Assembly: GCA_945865815.1 (NCBI GenBank)
Contig: CAMBFR010000004.1
Coordinates: 1-64,000 of the forward strand
Direction of reading: 5' to 3'
Source of the DNA: Candidatus Sulfopaludibacter sp. SbA3
Lineage (GTDB): Bacteria > Acidobacteriota > Terriglobia > 20CM-2-55-15
DNA length: 64,000 bases
This document shows, one piece after another, positions 1 through 7,528 of the stretch. Each line of letters begins with the position of its first letter. The stretch's first letter is position 1. The notes beneath the pieces were generated by a model. It was not told the origin of the DNA. It ran no database searches and was given only the letters and a program-made list of their open reading frames with translations. A program made the position numbers and the translations under genes.

Positions 1-221
1 CCCCGCGCCCACAACCTCTGAAACGAAGTGCCTTCGAGAGCCGGTCCGGTTTCGTGCTAGTCCTGAGCACTCTAATGAAGCTCTGTGAATCCGGTTCGTT
101 TGCCTTCTTGAGTCCATACCAGCGAACCTCAAATTACTCCTTGTCAGAAAAAGGCCTTCGCATTACTCATTGGTTGGGAATTCTACGTGCTCACTAAATA
201 TTGGAAAATGGGACTAGTTAC
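1..221. other. left-edge non-coding stretch
   Basis: No convincing gene is seen here. The first dozen bases (CCCCGCGCCCAC) match the tail of the palindromic repeat found intact at 1865-1894 and 15383-15410, so the window probably opens inside a third copy. The rest is AT-richer than its surroundings and presumably carries the promoter of the sialidase-like gene, but no clear -35/-10 pair stands out. Confidence 0.4.
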
Positions 222-307
222 ATGATGTTGAAACGAATGGCACTAATGGTTATTTTGGCCTCCTTCTCACGTTATCCGGCCCAACGGCTGCGGCGCCCGC
301 CCAGGAA

Positions 308-1327
308 TTGGAGAATCCGGACCGGGACCGCATTCCCGCATTTGACTTGATCCAGGCCCCGGCGGTCCAGTTTCCTTCCGCCGTGGATTCCAACAGCCCG
401 GCATTTTGGCAGTTTACGCAGGGGCAGAATCGTCTGCACGTTGTAACCTCCTGGGAGAATCCCAGCATCAGTCAGGGTCTCACGATCCGCCGGCTCGGGG
501 CGACGCAGCCCGTCCGCTACCTGAGCCCAAACAGCGGCGGCCGATGGATGGAGGCGGTTCTGCAGGCCCCGAACGGCACGCTTTACGGTTACTACCACAA
601 CGAGCCGTTAGGGCTGTGCCCCAGAACGAACAAGACCGCGCCCCGAATCGGTGCCGTTCGCTCGCTGGACGGCGGACTTTCATGGGAGGATCTTGGAATC
701 CTTCTGGAGGTGCCTTCAGGCAGCCTGGACTGCAGGACGCCGAACGAATTTTTCGCCGGCGGCGTCGGCGACTTCACGGTTGTTCTGAACCAGCAGGAGA
801 CGGAAGCGTACTTCTTTTTTACGATCTACAGCGGAACGAGAACCAGGCAGGGCGTCGCCGTCGCACGCATGCCGTGGTCGCTGCGAGACACGCCGCGGGG
901 TAACGTCGCGGTCTGGGATCGCGGCGTATGGCTCTACCCCGCCGGACTCGGATCGGAGATCCGCCGCGGATCTTTTCAACCGCTTCCGATCTATGACGCG
1001 GCCGTGTCCTGGCACGATCGGTCGGCATCTGTCGATTCCTTCTGGGGACCATCGGTTCACTGGAACACGTTTTTGAACCAATACGTCATGCTGCTGAATC
1101 GCGCTGTCGATTCGGAATGGACGCAGGAAGGCATCTACATCGCGTTTTCGCCCGTCCTGGACGACCCGGCGCAATGGACCAAGCCAACGAAAATCATTGA
1201 AGGCGGGCACTGGTACCCCCAGGTGATGGGACTCGAGAGAGAACGAGGCACCGACAAGCTGGCCGGCTCGACAAGCCGTCTCTTCATCCGCGGCCGATCG
1301 GATTACTTTCTCGTCTTCCGGAACTGA
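308..1327 (+). CDS. secreted sialidase/beta-propeller-like protein, signal peptide frame-shifted
   Basis: This is an open frame of about 339 residues with an Asp-box-like motif (RSLDGGLSWEDLG, about residue 118) of the kind found in sialidase and BNR-repeat propellers. It is probably an extracellular carbohydrate-active or lectin-like protein; substrate and catalytic residues cannot be assigned. The computed start is a TTG at 308, but the frame continues upstream as ..LLTLSGPTAAAPAQELENP, a typical signal-peptide c-region with an AxAQ cleavage site. The matching n-region (MMLKRMALMVILASF) starts at ATG 222 in another frame. One missing base near 255-270 would join the two into a complete secreted protein. 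Either the gene is newly broken or the assembly has an indel. The function is inferred from the fold only. Confidence 0.6.
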   Translation: MENPDRDRIPAFDLIQAPAVQFPSAVDSNSPAFWQFTQGQNRLHVVTSWENPSISQGLTIRRLGATQPVRYLSPNSGGRWMEAVLQAPNGTLYGYYHNEPLGLCPRTNKTAPRIGAVRSLDGGLSWEDLGILLEVPSGSLDCRTPNEFFAGGVGDFTVVLNQQETEAYFFFTIYSGTRTRQGVAVARMPWSLRDTPRGNVAVWDRGVWLYPAGLGSEIRRGSFQPLPIYDAAVSWHDRSASVDSFWGPSVHWNTFLNQYVMLLNRAVDSEWTQEGIYIAFSPVLDDPAQWTKPTKIIEGGHWYPQVMGLERERGTDKLAGSTSRLFIRGRSDYFLVFRN

Positions 1328-1330
1328 CGC

Positions 1331-1798
1331 CTACTTAACAGAGTGAGTTCCCTTGAAAAACAGACACAGCGCAATGGCCTGCGTGCAGTGAAACACGTCG
1401 TTGTGGTTGAAGTCCGGATGGACCGCAACACCGCTCTGCTGAATCGCAAAACCTGCCGCCGTCACCAGGCCACCGGAAACCAACCATGGCGTATTCGGGT
1501 GACGGCGCCCCTTTGGTCCTGAGAATACGGCCCACAATACCGCCATCGAACTCGCCAGAATCAACGCCACGGTTACGTTCCAAATGAGGCGATGCGTGGG
1601 TTCGCTGAAGTACAGCGCGAATCCGTGCCAGGTTCCGCCCGTTGCCGCGGCCCCGCCCGTCAGCAGAAATCCGGCAATCCAGAGATACGTGGAGAGCCGC
1701 CGGGGCCGGCGGCGGCGCGACACAAGAACGGCAAGAACCACGGCGACGATTGCCAGAATGTAGTCTGTGATCAGGGTTGCCGGCTCGGTAATTGTCAT
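1331..1798 (-). CDS. conserved membrane protein, about 5 TM segments
   Basis: The 155-residue protein is almost entirely hydrophobic, with about five predicted membrane spans and a basic loop (SRRRRPRR) after the first one. Conserved polar residues lie near membrane edges, including histidines in GTWHGFAL and a C-terminal FNHNDVFH motif. That arrangement recalls small integral-membrane families with buried His/Asp residues, such as ceramidase/haemolysin-III-like proteins, but I cannot assign it firmly. It converges with the sialidase-like gene, whose stop is 3 nt away. The function is unknown. Confidence 0.6.
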   Translation of the reverse strand: MTITEPATLITDYILAIVAVVLAVLVSRRRRPRRLSTYLWIAGFLLTGGAAATGGTWHGFALYFSEPTHRLIWNVTVALILASSMAVLWAVFSGPKGRRHPNTPWLVSGGLVTAAGFAIQQSGVAVHPDFNHNDVFHCTQAIALCLFFKGTHSVK

Positions 1799-1864
1799 GG
1801 AGTCGCGCTGTTAAGATTCGCGATACGGATTATACCTATGTACCTGCTCAACTCTTCGGGATCC

Positions 1865-1894
1865 GTGGGCGCGGGGCTGAAGCCCGGCGCCCAC
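1865..1894. repeat. 30-bp palindromic repeat (REP-like)
   Basis: GTGGGCGCGGGGCTGAAGCC followed by CGGCGCCCAC forms a hairpin with GTGGGCG/CGCCCAC arms and a GGGCT-GA-AGCCC core. A second copy lies at 15383-15410 and a partial copy opens the window. It sits between two minus-strand genes. Confidence 0.6.
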
Positions 1895-1913
1895 GGGTGG
1901 ATCGGCTGCACGG

Positions 1914-2780
1914 CTACAAACGCTGCAGCGGGCGGGTCAGGCATGTGGGTCCTCCGGCGCCCGGTATGCAGATTTCGCTTCCGTCGAATTCGGAAACGGC
2001 GCAGCCCGCTTCTTCCAGACGGCTCCGGATTATCGGATTGCCGGCAACCATCAAGACCCGGCGGGGACGAAGAGCCAGCACATTGCATCCGAGTGTTTCG
2101 TACTCCTCATCGGGAACATCGACAAGCGCGACACCCCGCGCCGTTAGAAGTTCAAACAGCGGCACCGGCATGAGGCGCCGATACACGACAGCAAGATCGT
2201 CATCAAGCAGACTGATGAACGACATGAGATGCAGCACGTCGTGCGGCCCGTGCCAGTAAGGCAATTGAACCGGGATCACGGACACTCCCAATGGCATCAA
2301 TAAGGCCGCAAGCACCTCAATTCCGGCGGCGTTGGTCCGGAATCCCCGGCCCACCAGAAGCGTTTGCCGGTCCAGCCAGATCATGTCTCCGGCTTCCGCC
2401 GTTGCCGGCCCTCCGATCGTACCCAGTATGGGAATGCCCCAGCCCCTCAGCGCGTCGGCAAATGCCGGGCCTTCGCCACGGCGTGCTACTTTCCCCGTTT
2501 GAAAAATAACGGCGCCGAGTTCCGTCATCAGGACCGGATCGTGCGTGTAGAGAGAGTCGAGGCTGGTGCGGTCATCACGAGGCAGGTATAGAACTTCCGC
2601 GCCGGCGTCTTTCAGAAGCGCAACGAAATGCCGATGGTCCCTGGCAGCGCGATCGAGGTCCGGCGGCCGGGTGTAACCGAGCTCACGCCATTCTTTACTC
2701 AGCGTGGCTTCGTTGCCGAAGGCCTCCTCTGGGCGTTTCACGACAACGCTCCCGAGCGCCCCGGTCATGCTGTGGATCAC
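1914..2780 (-). CDS. ddaH: dimethylarginine dimethylaminohydrolase-like amidinohydrolase
   Basis: The 288-residue protein belongs to the DDAH/arginine-deiminase (guanidino-group-modifying) superfamily. Family members hydrolyse N-omega-methylated arginines to citrulline and methylamines. Visible signatures are a TxDP-like THDPVL segment (about residue 79), the GPATAEAGDMIWLD strand that binds the guanidinium, the histidine in WHGPHDVLHLMS (about 180), and the nucleophilic cysteine in the C-terminal GGPTCLTRPL motif. It starts with GTG, and its GTGA overlaps the stop of the upstream synthase-like gene, so the two are translationally coupled. The substrate could be another guanidine compound, such as agmatine or arginine, rather than dimethylarginine. 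Confidence 0.8.
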   Translation of the reverse strand: MIHSMTGALGSVVVKRPEEAFGNEATLSKEWRELGYTRPPDLDRAARDHRHFVALLKDAGAEVLYLPRDDRTSLDSLYTHDPVLMTELGAVIFQTGKVARRGEGPAFADALRGWGIPILGTIGGPATAEAGDMIWLDRQTLLVGRGFRTNAAGIEVLAALLMPLGVSVIPVQLPYWHGPHDVLHLMSFISLLDDDLAVVYRRLMPVPLFELLTARGVALVDVPDEEYETLGCNVLALRPRRVLMVAGNPIIRSRLEEAGCAVSEFDGSEICIPGAGGPTCLTRPLQRL

Positions 2781-5236
2781 TGGGCGGGCTGGAGCAGCGG
2801 GTTCATGATGTTCCGCCGCAACGTATCGATGAGCGATTGCGATCCGGTGAACATGTTGTCTGGAAACTGGATGTACTTCTGCATTTCGAAGTAGATGGAT
2901 TCGGCCTGGTACAGATTCAAGCCCATACCCGCGAGGTACTGCAGGCGCAGATTGTAATCGCGGTTGATCATCGCGCCGTCCATCCAGGGTTTCAGGTCGG
3001 ATGCCCTGCCGCCATACGTCGAGAAGAGCTCGAGCGCCGAAAACATTCCGATGTCGCTGAGCGACTTGGCGACCTGCGCATATTCCGCGCTGCGGAGCCG
3101 CTCCTGCATTTCGTCGATGTTGATCTGTACGGGCTCGACCTGGCCGAGCAGTGCAAGGTCGTATCCCTGTCCCTGGACGGTGTTTGCCCAGATCACTCCG
3201 TTTGGAAAAACCTCGAAGAACGTGGCGATCTCGCTCTTCACCGCGTCTTCATTGCTCTCGTAGAGTTGCACAAACTGGGTAACCACACCGCCCGGGTTCA
3301 GATGCGCCTTTGCCACCTCGAAGAACTCTCTCGTATACAACGCCGCTGCGCCCTTCACCCATGGGTCGAGAGGATCGGACGTGATCCCGTCGAATTTTTC
3401 GTCCGTCGTCATCAGGAAATGACGGCCGTCATCGATACGTACGGTGACCTTGGGATTGCGAATGACATTGAAATTGTGTTCACCGAAATACGTGGACACC
3501 ACCGACGGCACGAGTGGTTCGATCTCCACGATCGTTACCTTCTCGGTTCTTGGATCGATGCTGACTGCACCTGCCGTAACGCCTGCGCCACAACCGATAA
3601 CAAGCATCGAACGCGGGTTCTTCGGCACGAGCGTCGTAACGTGTCCCAGCATCCGCTGCAGCCGCATATCTGATGGATGACTCGATGCCTGCACTTTGCC
3701 GGCGTTGTGGTAGTTCAGAACCCCGTCGGTGGATCGGGAAACCGCAACCGTGGCATTGACTCCCTCGCCCATGTATACAAGCGTGTTGCCGGCTCCGCGC
3801 ACCGGCGCAAAGCGGCCATACTCGACAAATCGCTCCTGCATGGGCGGAACCGCGCGCACCAGCAAAACCACCCACACCGCTGCGGCTGCAACCAGGATGA
3901 CGGTCGTTGGCTGGAGCGTTGTTTTCCGCCCGTCCTTCGAAAACAGAATGGGAAGAGCGGCCAGCAGGGCGGACAGTCCCGCTATGACAACAAGCAGTTG
4001 CTGCGCCCCCTGGCTGCCAAGCCATGCCACCAGCAGCAGGCTCGCACTGAGCGATCCAACGATGGCACCCACCGTATTCGCCGCATAAACCCCGCCGACA
4101 AGGCGGGCCGGGTCCTGTCCCGGCGTGGCGACGGCAGCCAGCGCGAGCGGAAAACTGGCTCCCCAGAGGATCGCCGGAACCAATGCCGCCCACAGGCAGC
4201 GAACCAGGTTGAGCTGGAAACTGAGCCATGGCGTGCTGGGCAGCAGGACATCGACCGGCCAGAACGGCAGAGAGACATTAAGAATGTACGCCGTCCAAAG
4301 TATGCCGACACACAACAGCAACTGACACCATGCCAGTGCCACGCGCGGACGCGCGATCTTCGCCGCAAGAGCCGATCCCAGACTGCTGCCGATTCCCAAG
4401 CCGAAGAGGAAAACCGCCAGGATCAGTGAAAACGCGTAGACCGTTGCGCCGATCAGCAGCGTGAGCAGCCGCGTCCAGATGACCTCGGCCGCGAGGGCCG
4501 TCATTCCGGACAGCGCGATCGCAACGTAGACCGACCAGGAACCGCGCGGAGCCCGCGCGCTGCTTTCAGCGGCCGGCGCCGGAGTGTAGGGCGTGGCTTT
4601 TGCGATAGCCAGGCTCAGCAGCGCCACGGTTACATTGATGGCAACCGCGGCAAATGTCGCAATCCAGACGTCGTAAACCCGCAGCAGGTAATAGCCGGCG
4701 AGCAGACTGCCGATAACGGCGCCGCCGATATTTCCGCCGTAGAAGAAGCCGAGCCAGGAAACGCCTTTCGGTGTCGTCTCCACCCAGCGGGCAATGGCGG
4801 GAAGAGTGGCTCCCATTAACAACGTCGGCGGAAGAAGACACAGCCCCGCAATCATGCCGCGCAGCAATATGCTGACGAAGCCGGAGCCTGCAATGCCGAC
4901 GTAAACCGTGCCGACCAGCGGCATTGCAAACAGCACGATCAGTCCGATCGCCGCAATGCCCAACTCCAGAAATGCGTAAACCTGCAACGGATGGCGCGTG
5001 TCCGGAATGAATCGAGGCAGCAGGAAACTGCCCAGGCACATGCCGCCCATGAAAGTCCCCAACAGGACGCCCAGGGAAATTGCCGAGGAACCGATGACCA
5101 GCTCCAGCAAATGGAACCAGACAATTTCATAGATGAGCGCGGCACACCCGCTCCCGACGAACAATAAAACGAGGTATGGAAGATACCGCTGCGATTCGGA
5201 AACGCCGAGGCGGTGGTCTGCGTTGGTCTTAGTCAT
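2777..5236 (-). CDS. membrane-fused spermidine synthase-like aminopropyltransferase
   Basis: This 819-residue protein has an N-terminal block of about 12-14 membrane spans and a C-terminal Rossmann methyltransferase-like domain (about residue 560 on). That domain has the nucleotide loop VIGCGAGVTAG, an acidic VEIEP motif, and IDDGRHFL with TSDPLDPWV, as in spermidine synthases. These long membrane-fused forms are common in Acidobacteriota and Deltaproteobacteria. Whether they transfer aminopropyl groups is not established. I chose the ATG at 5236 because GGAG lies about 8 nt upstream and MTKTNADH begins a plausible cytosolic tail; the 43-residue extension in the ORF track reads through the palindrome at 5322-5419. 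It is coupled to the downstream DDAH gene. Confidence 0.75.
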   Translation of the reverse strand: MTKTNADHRLGVSESQRYLPYLVLLFVGSGCAALIYEIVWFHLLELVIGSSAISLGVLLGTFMGGMCLGSFLLPRFIPDTRHPLQVYAFLELGIAAIGLIVLFAMPLVGTVYVGIAGSGFVSILLRGMIAGLCLLPPTLLMGATLPAIARWVETTPKGVSWLGFFYGGNIGGAVIGSLLAGYYLLRVYDVWIATFAAVAINVTVALLSLAIAKATPYTPAPAAESSARAPRGSWSVYVAIALSGMTALAAEVIWTRLLTLLIGATVYAFSLILAVFLFGLGIGSSLGSALAAKIARPRVALAWCQLLLCVGILWTAYILNVSLPFWPVDVLLPSTPWLSFQLNLVRCLWAALVPAILWGASFPLALAAVATPGQDPARLVGGVYAANTVGAIVGSLSASLLLVAWLGSQGAQQLLVVIAGLSALLAALPILFSKDGRKTTLQPTTVILVAAAAVWVVLLVRAVPPMQERFVEYGRFAPVRGAGNTLVYMGEGVNATVAVSRSTDGVLNYHNAGKVQASSHPSDMRLQRMLGHVTTLVPKNPRSMLVIGCGAGVTAGAVSIDPRTEKVTIVEIEPLVPSVVSTYFGEHNFNVIRNPKVTVRIDDGRHFLMTTDEKFDGITSDPLDPWVKGAAALYTREFFEVAKAHLNPGGVVTQFVQLYESNEDAVKSEIATFFEVFPNGVIWANTVQGQGYDLALLGQVEPVQINIDEMQERLRSAEYAQVAKSLSDIGMFSALELFSTYGGRASDLKPWMDGAMINRDYNLRLQYLAGMGLNLYQAESIYFEMQKYIQFPDNMFTGSQSLIDTLRRNIMNPLLQPAQ

Positions 5237-5321
5237 GAGTGAACTCCAAATCTGGAGCTTGGATGGTACGGTATCCCTCCGCCGCGACTCAATGCCAAAG
5301 GAAGGGGAGAAAATCAGAATC

Positions 5322-5419
5322 GGTCTAATTCGGGCCGGGCCGGTCAATTCCATATTTTCATACAACGAAAGCCTTCATCCGAAAATAGGAAATTGACCGG
5401 CCTGACCCGAATTAGACCA
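5322..5419. repeat. 98-bp imperfect palindrome with 38-bp arms
   Basis: The left arm begins GGTCTAATTCGGGCCGGGCC and the right arm ends ACCCGAATTAGACC. The arms match at about 33-34 of 38 positions around a loop of about 22 nt. It lies between the divergent synthase-like gene and the vapBC module. The size and symmetry resemble a MITE- or REPIN-type element rather than a simple terminator, because no gene transcribes into it. Confidence 0.75.
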
Positions 5420-5439
5420 AGCTTGCCACACCGTCCAGA

Positions 5440-5460
5440 ATGTGTCACATTGTGACACAT
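5440..5460. promoter_or_regulatory. putative VapB operator overlapping the start codon
   Basis: ATGTGTCACA-T-TGTGACACAT is a perfect 10-bp inverted repeat with a 1-nt centre. Its last two bases are the first two of the vapB start codon. Antitoxins of this type repress their own operon, so it is a natural autoregulatory site. No Shine-Dalgarno sequence is visible between it and the ATG. Confidence 0.65.
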
Positions 5461-5710
5461 GAAATCTATTTCAATACGAGAGTTGCACGAGCGAACAGGC
5501 GAGTGGGTCCGAAAGAGCGAAAAGCTCGGCGCCATCACGGTGACCGATCGCGGCAAGGCGGTCGCTCGAATCGTGCCGGTCGAGGCTGAGTCAACGATCA
5601 ATATGTTCTCGGCGAGAAAGCTACGCCGAGGTTATGCCCGAATGCTTGGCTCGCTCAATCGCGGCACAGACAGCACACAGTTGGTTTCTGAGGATCGAGA
5701 TCGGAAGTGA
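5459..5710 (+). CDS. antitoxin of VapB/Phd type
   Basis: This 83-residue protein begins MKSISIRELHERTGEWVRKS. That N-terminus is typical of Phd/YefM-fold antitoxins paired with PIN toxins, followed by the TVTDRGKAVARIVPV beta-rich segment of the DNA-binding dimerisation domain. The C-terminal part (about 50-83) would wrap the toxin. It should neutralise the downstream PIN ribonuclease and repress the operon through the perfect palindrome at its 5' end. The start codon has no recognisable ribosome-binding site and overlaps the operator, so leaderless translation is possible. It overlaps the toxin gene by GTGA. Confidence 0.85.
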   Translation: MKSISIRELHERTGEWVRKSEKLGAITVTDRGKAVARIVPVEAESTINMFSARKLRRGYARMLGSLNRGTDSTQLVSEDRDRK

Positions 5711-6135
5711 GCTATTTCGATTCGGCGTATATCGCCAAGTTTTATGTCGACGAACCGGAGAGCGACGCCGTCCGCCGTTTAGCCGAGACGCTTGGACGCG
5801 TGCACTGCTGCGCGCTCGGACGCATCGAGGTCGCCGGAGTTTTTCACCGCAAATGGCGGGAAGGCGCGTTCACGGAGCGCGAGTTTCGCGAAGTCTCGGC
5901 CCAATTTTTCGACGATTGCGCGGCCGGGTTATGGACATGGTTGTCGGTTACGGATAGCCTGATCGCGAATGCCGCGGAATCCTTTCGGACTCTGAGCAAG
6001 CGCACTACGATCCGATCGGCGGATGCATTGCATCTTGTGTGTGCCCGTGAGAACGGATTGCGGCGCCTCTACACGAACGACCAGAATATGCTTCGGGCTG
6101 CGACGGCGTTTAGCGTTGATGCCGAAACCGTTTGA
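5707..6135 (+). CDS. vapC: PIN-domain ribonuclease toxin, VapC type
   Basis: The 142-residue protein has PIN-domain architecture. The acidic metal-binding residues are visible as D5 (SYFDSAYI), a glutamate in the GRIEVAGV helix (about 40), an aspartate in RSADALHLV (about 100) and another in YTNDQNML (about 118). VapC toxins cleave tRNA or rRNA when freed from their antitoxin. It starts at GTG, where GTGA overlaps the stop codon of the antitoxin, so the two are translationally coupled. It is full length with all four acidic positions present, and is probably functional. Confidence 0.85.
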   Translation: MSYFDSAYIAKFYVDEPESDAVRRLAETLGRVHCCALGRIEVAGVFHRKWREGAFTEREFREVSAQFFDDCAAGLWTWLSVTDSLIANAAESFRTLSKRTTIRSADALHLVCARENGLRRLYTNDQNMLRAATAFSVDAETV

Positions 6136-6163
6136 AATTCTCAACTCCCCTTGCCGTCGGAGA

Positions 6164-6214
6164 GTTCCGGAGACAGACACCCGCCCAACCACAATTCGGT
6201 GTCTGTCCCGGAAC
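6164..6214. terminator. hairpin between convergent genes, repeat-like
   Basis: GTTCCGGAGACAGACACC and GGTGTCTGTCCCGGAAC pair almost perfectly around a 16-nt loop. The structure lies between vapC and the convergent M28 peptidase gene, so it could end transcription from both sides. There is no T-tract. The GTGTCTGTCCCGGAAC core resembles motifs that recur in other bacterial genomes, so it may also be a dispersed repeat. Confidence 0.55.
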
Positions 6215-6334
6215 GCCACAAGGCAGTCCGATGCGGATTGCCTCTGCGCCGCCAGGTTCCACTGATTGATGTAGGTGTTCTTGAGATCCCGGGAAAAGAT
6301 CGTGTACGGGCCCGGGGTGCGTCCCCGGAATATC

Positions 6335-7528
6335 TCATTGCCGCAGGGATCGCGCCTTTTCCTCAAGCTCCCGGCGAGTTGGGCCTTCCTGTGCCCACTT
6401 AGCCGCTTCCTCGTAACTGGCAGCGGCAATGGCGGGTTGTCCGAGACCTTCGAAATAGGGAGCCAGAATCAGGGAGAGCATGAAGCGCGAAAAACGGGGT
6501 GTCGCTATCGCAAGCAGGGCGGACGTGGCGACGCGGAGGGCATCGCGGGAATTGTCGGTCTGGAGACGCGACTTGAGATCGGCGAACATCAGCCGGTAAG
6601 CGGGTGGAAGATCCTTGTATTCCCTTTCCACCTGCGTCATGTACCGCGTCAGCGTGGCCTTCTCGGCTGAAGGATAGACGGGCTGCGCCAGGAACGCCGG
6701 GGGCGCAGTCGAACGCGCAATGTCTTCGACGATCTGGACAATTACGGAAGTCTGGTCCGCAAGACGCCGGTAGTCGATCTTATCCGGCGTGTCACCCTCG
6801 CCGTGGTAGTCCTTATGCGTGGCGTTTGAAAAAAACAGATACGGCACGCGCTTGACGGCAAAGGGGGCGAAATCGCTTCGCGGCCCGACCAGATCCGTTC
6901 CGATCACGACCATTTCCGGCCGTGTTCTCTTCTGCACGATTTCCGCCAGTTCCTTCGAGTATTCGGTGCCGAGCACAAACAGCGCAAAGGTCTGGAGATC
7001 GATAAAACTGCGTCCCATCGTGTCGAAGATGATTGCGGCAGCCGCGTTCTGCAGGGGATAAATGGGGTGGTCAGTGTAGTAACGCGCGCCGTTCAGGCCC
7101 TGCTCTTCGTCGTCAAATCCCGCAACGACCAGCGAGACCGGAAGATTTTTCGCTTTCAGTTCCCGCGCGACTTCCAGGACCACGGCAACGCCCGCCGCAT
7201 TGTCGCTGGCTGATGGGAATCCCCTTCCCTGCCCGTCGTAATGCGCTCCCAGCAGGATGTACCGTTCAGCAGTCCCGCTCTTTGCGATCACGTTCTTCCG
7301 GTTGCCGCCGAACTCCTGCATCTGGGTCTCGAATCCCATTTCGCCGAGCTGAGAGGCAATGTACTGGGCCGCAAACGCCGCGCCCTCGGAACCCGCGCGC
7401 CGGCCTTCTCTGGCCGGCGCGGAAAGCGACTCCGTGTGCATCTTGATCCGGTCCACCGAGATCGCGGAAATCGAGACCAGTAAAACCGGAATCCAGACGG
7501 CTAAATGAAGAGTCTTTTTGAGCTTCAT
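6335..7528 (-). CDS. secreted M28-family zinc peptidase
   Basis: The protein has 397 residues from the ATG at 7528. An N-terminal signal or anchor (KKTLHLAVWIPVLLVSISA) precedes an M28 aminopeptidase domain with the usual di-zinc ligands: H in LGAHYDGQG, D in SASDNAAG, the E-E pair in FDDEEQGLNG, D in DTMG and H in SNATHKDYHG. The C-terminal ~100 residues are helical and resemble TPR repeats. It likely clips peptides in the periplasm or outside the cell. The ATG overlaps the stop of the upstream membrane synthase gene (ATGA), which rules out the 118-residue extension of the raw ORF. It converges on vapC. Confidence 0.8.
   Translation of the reverse strand: MKLKKTLHLAVWIPVLLVSISAISVDRIKMHTESLSAPAREGRRAGSEGAAFAAQYIASQLGEMGFETQMQEFGGNRKNVIAKSGTAERYILLGAHYDGQGRGFPSASDNAAGVAVVLEVARELKAKNLPVSLVVAGFDDEEQGLNGARYYTDHPIYPLQNAAAAIIFDTMGRSFIDLQTFALFVLGTEYSKELAEIVQKRTRPEMVVIGTDLVGPRSDFAPFAVKRVPYLFFSNATHKDYHGEGDTPDKIDYRRLADQTSVIVQIVEDIARSTAPPAFLAQPVYPSAEKATLTRYMTQVEREYKDLPPAYRLMFADLKSRLQTDNSRDALRVATSALLAIATPRFSRFMLSLILAPYFEGLGQPAIAAASYEEAAKWAQEGPTRRELEEKARSLRQ

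Noticed and set aside
6141-6338. Small ORFs between vapC and the M28 gene
   Set aside because: They span the hairpin and have no ribosome-binding site or recognisable sequence.
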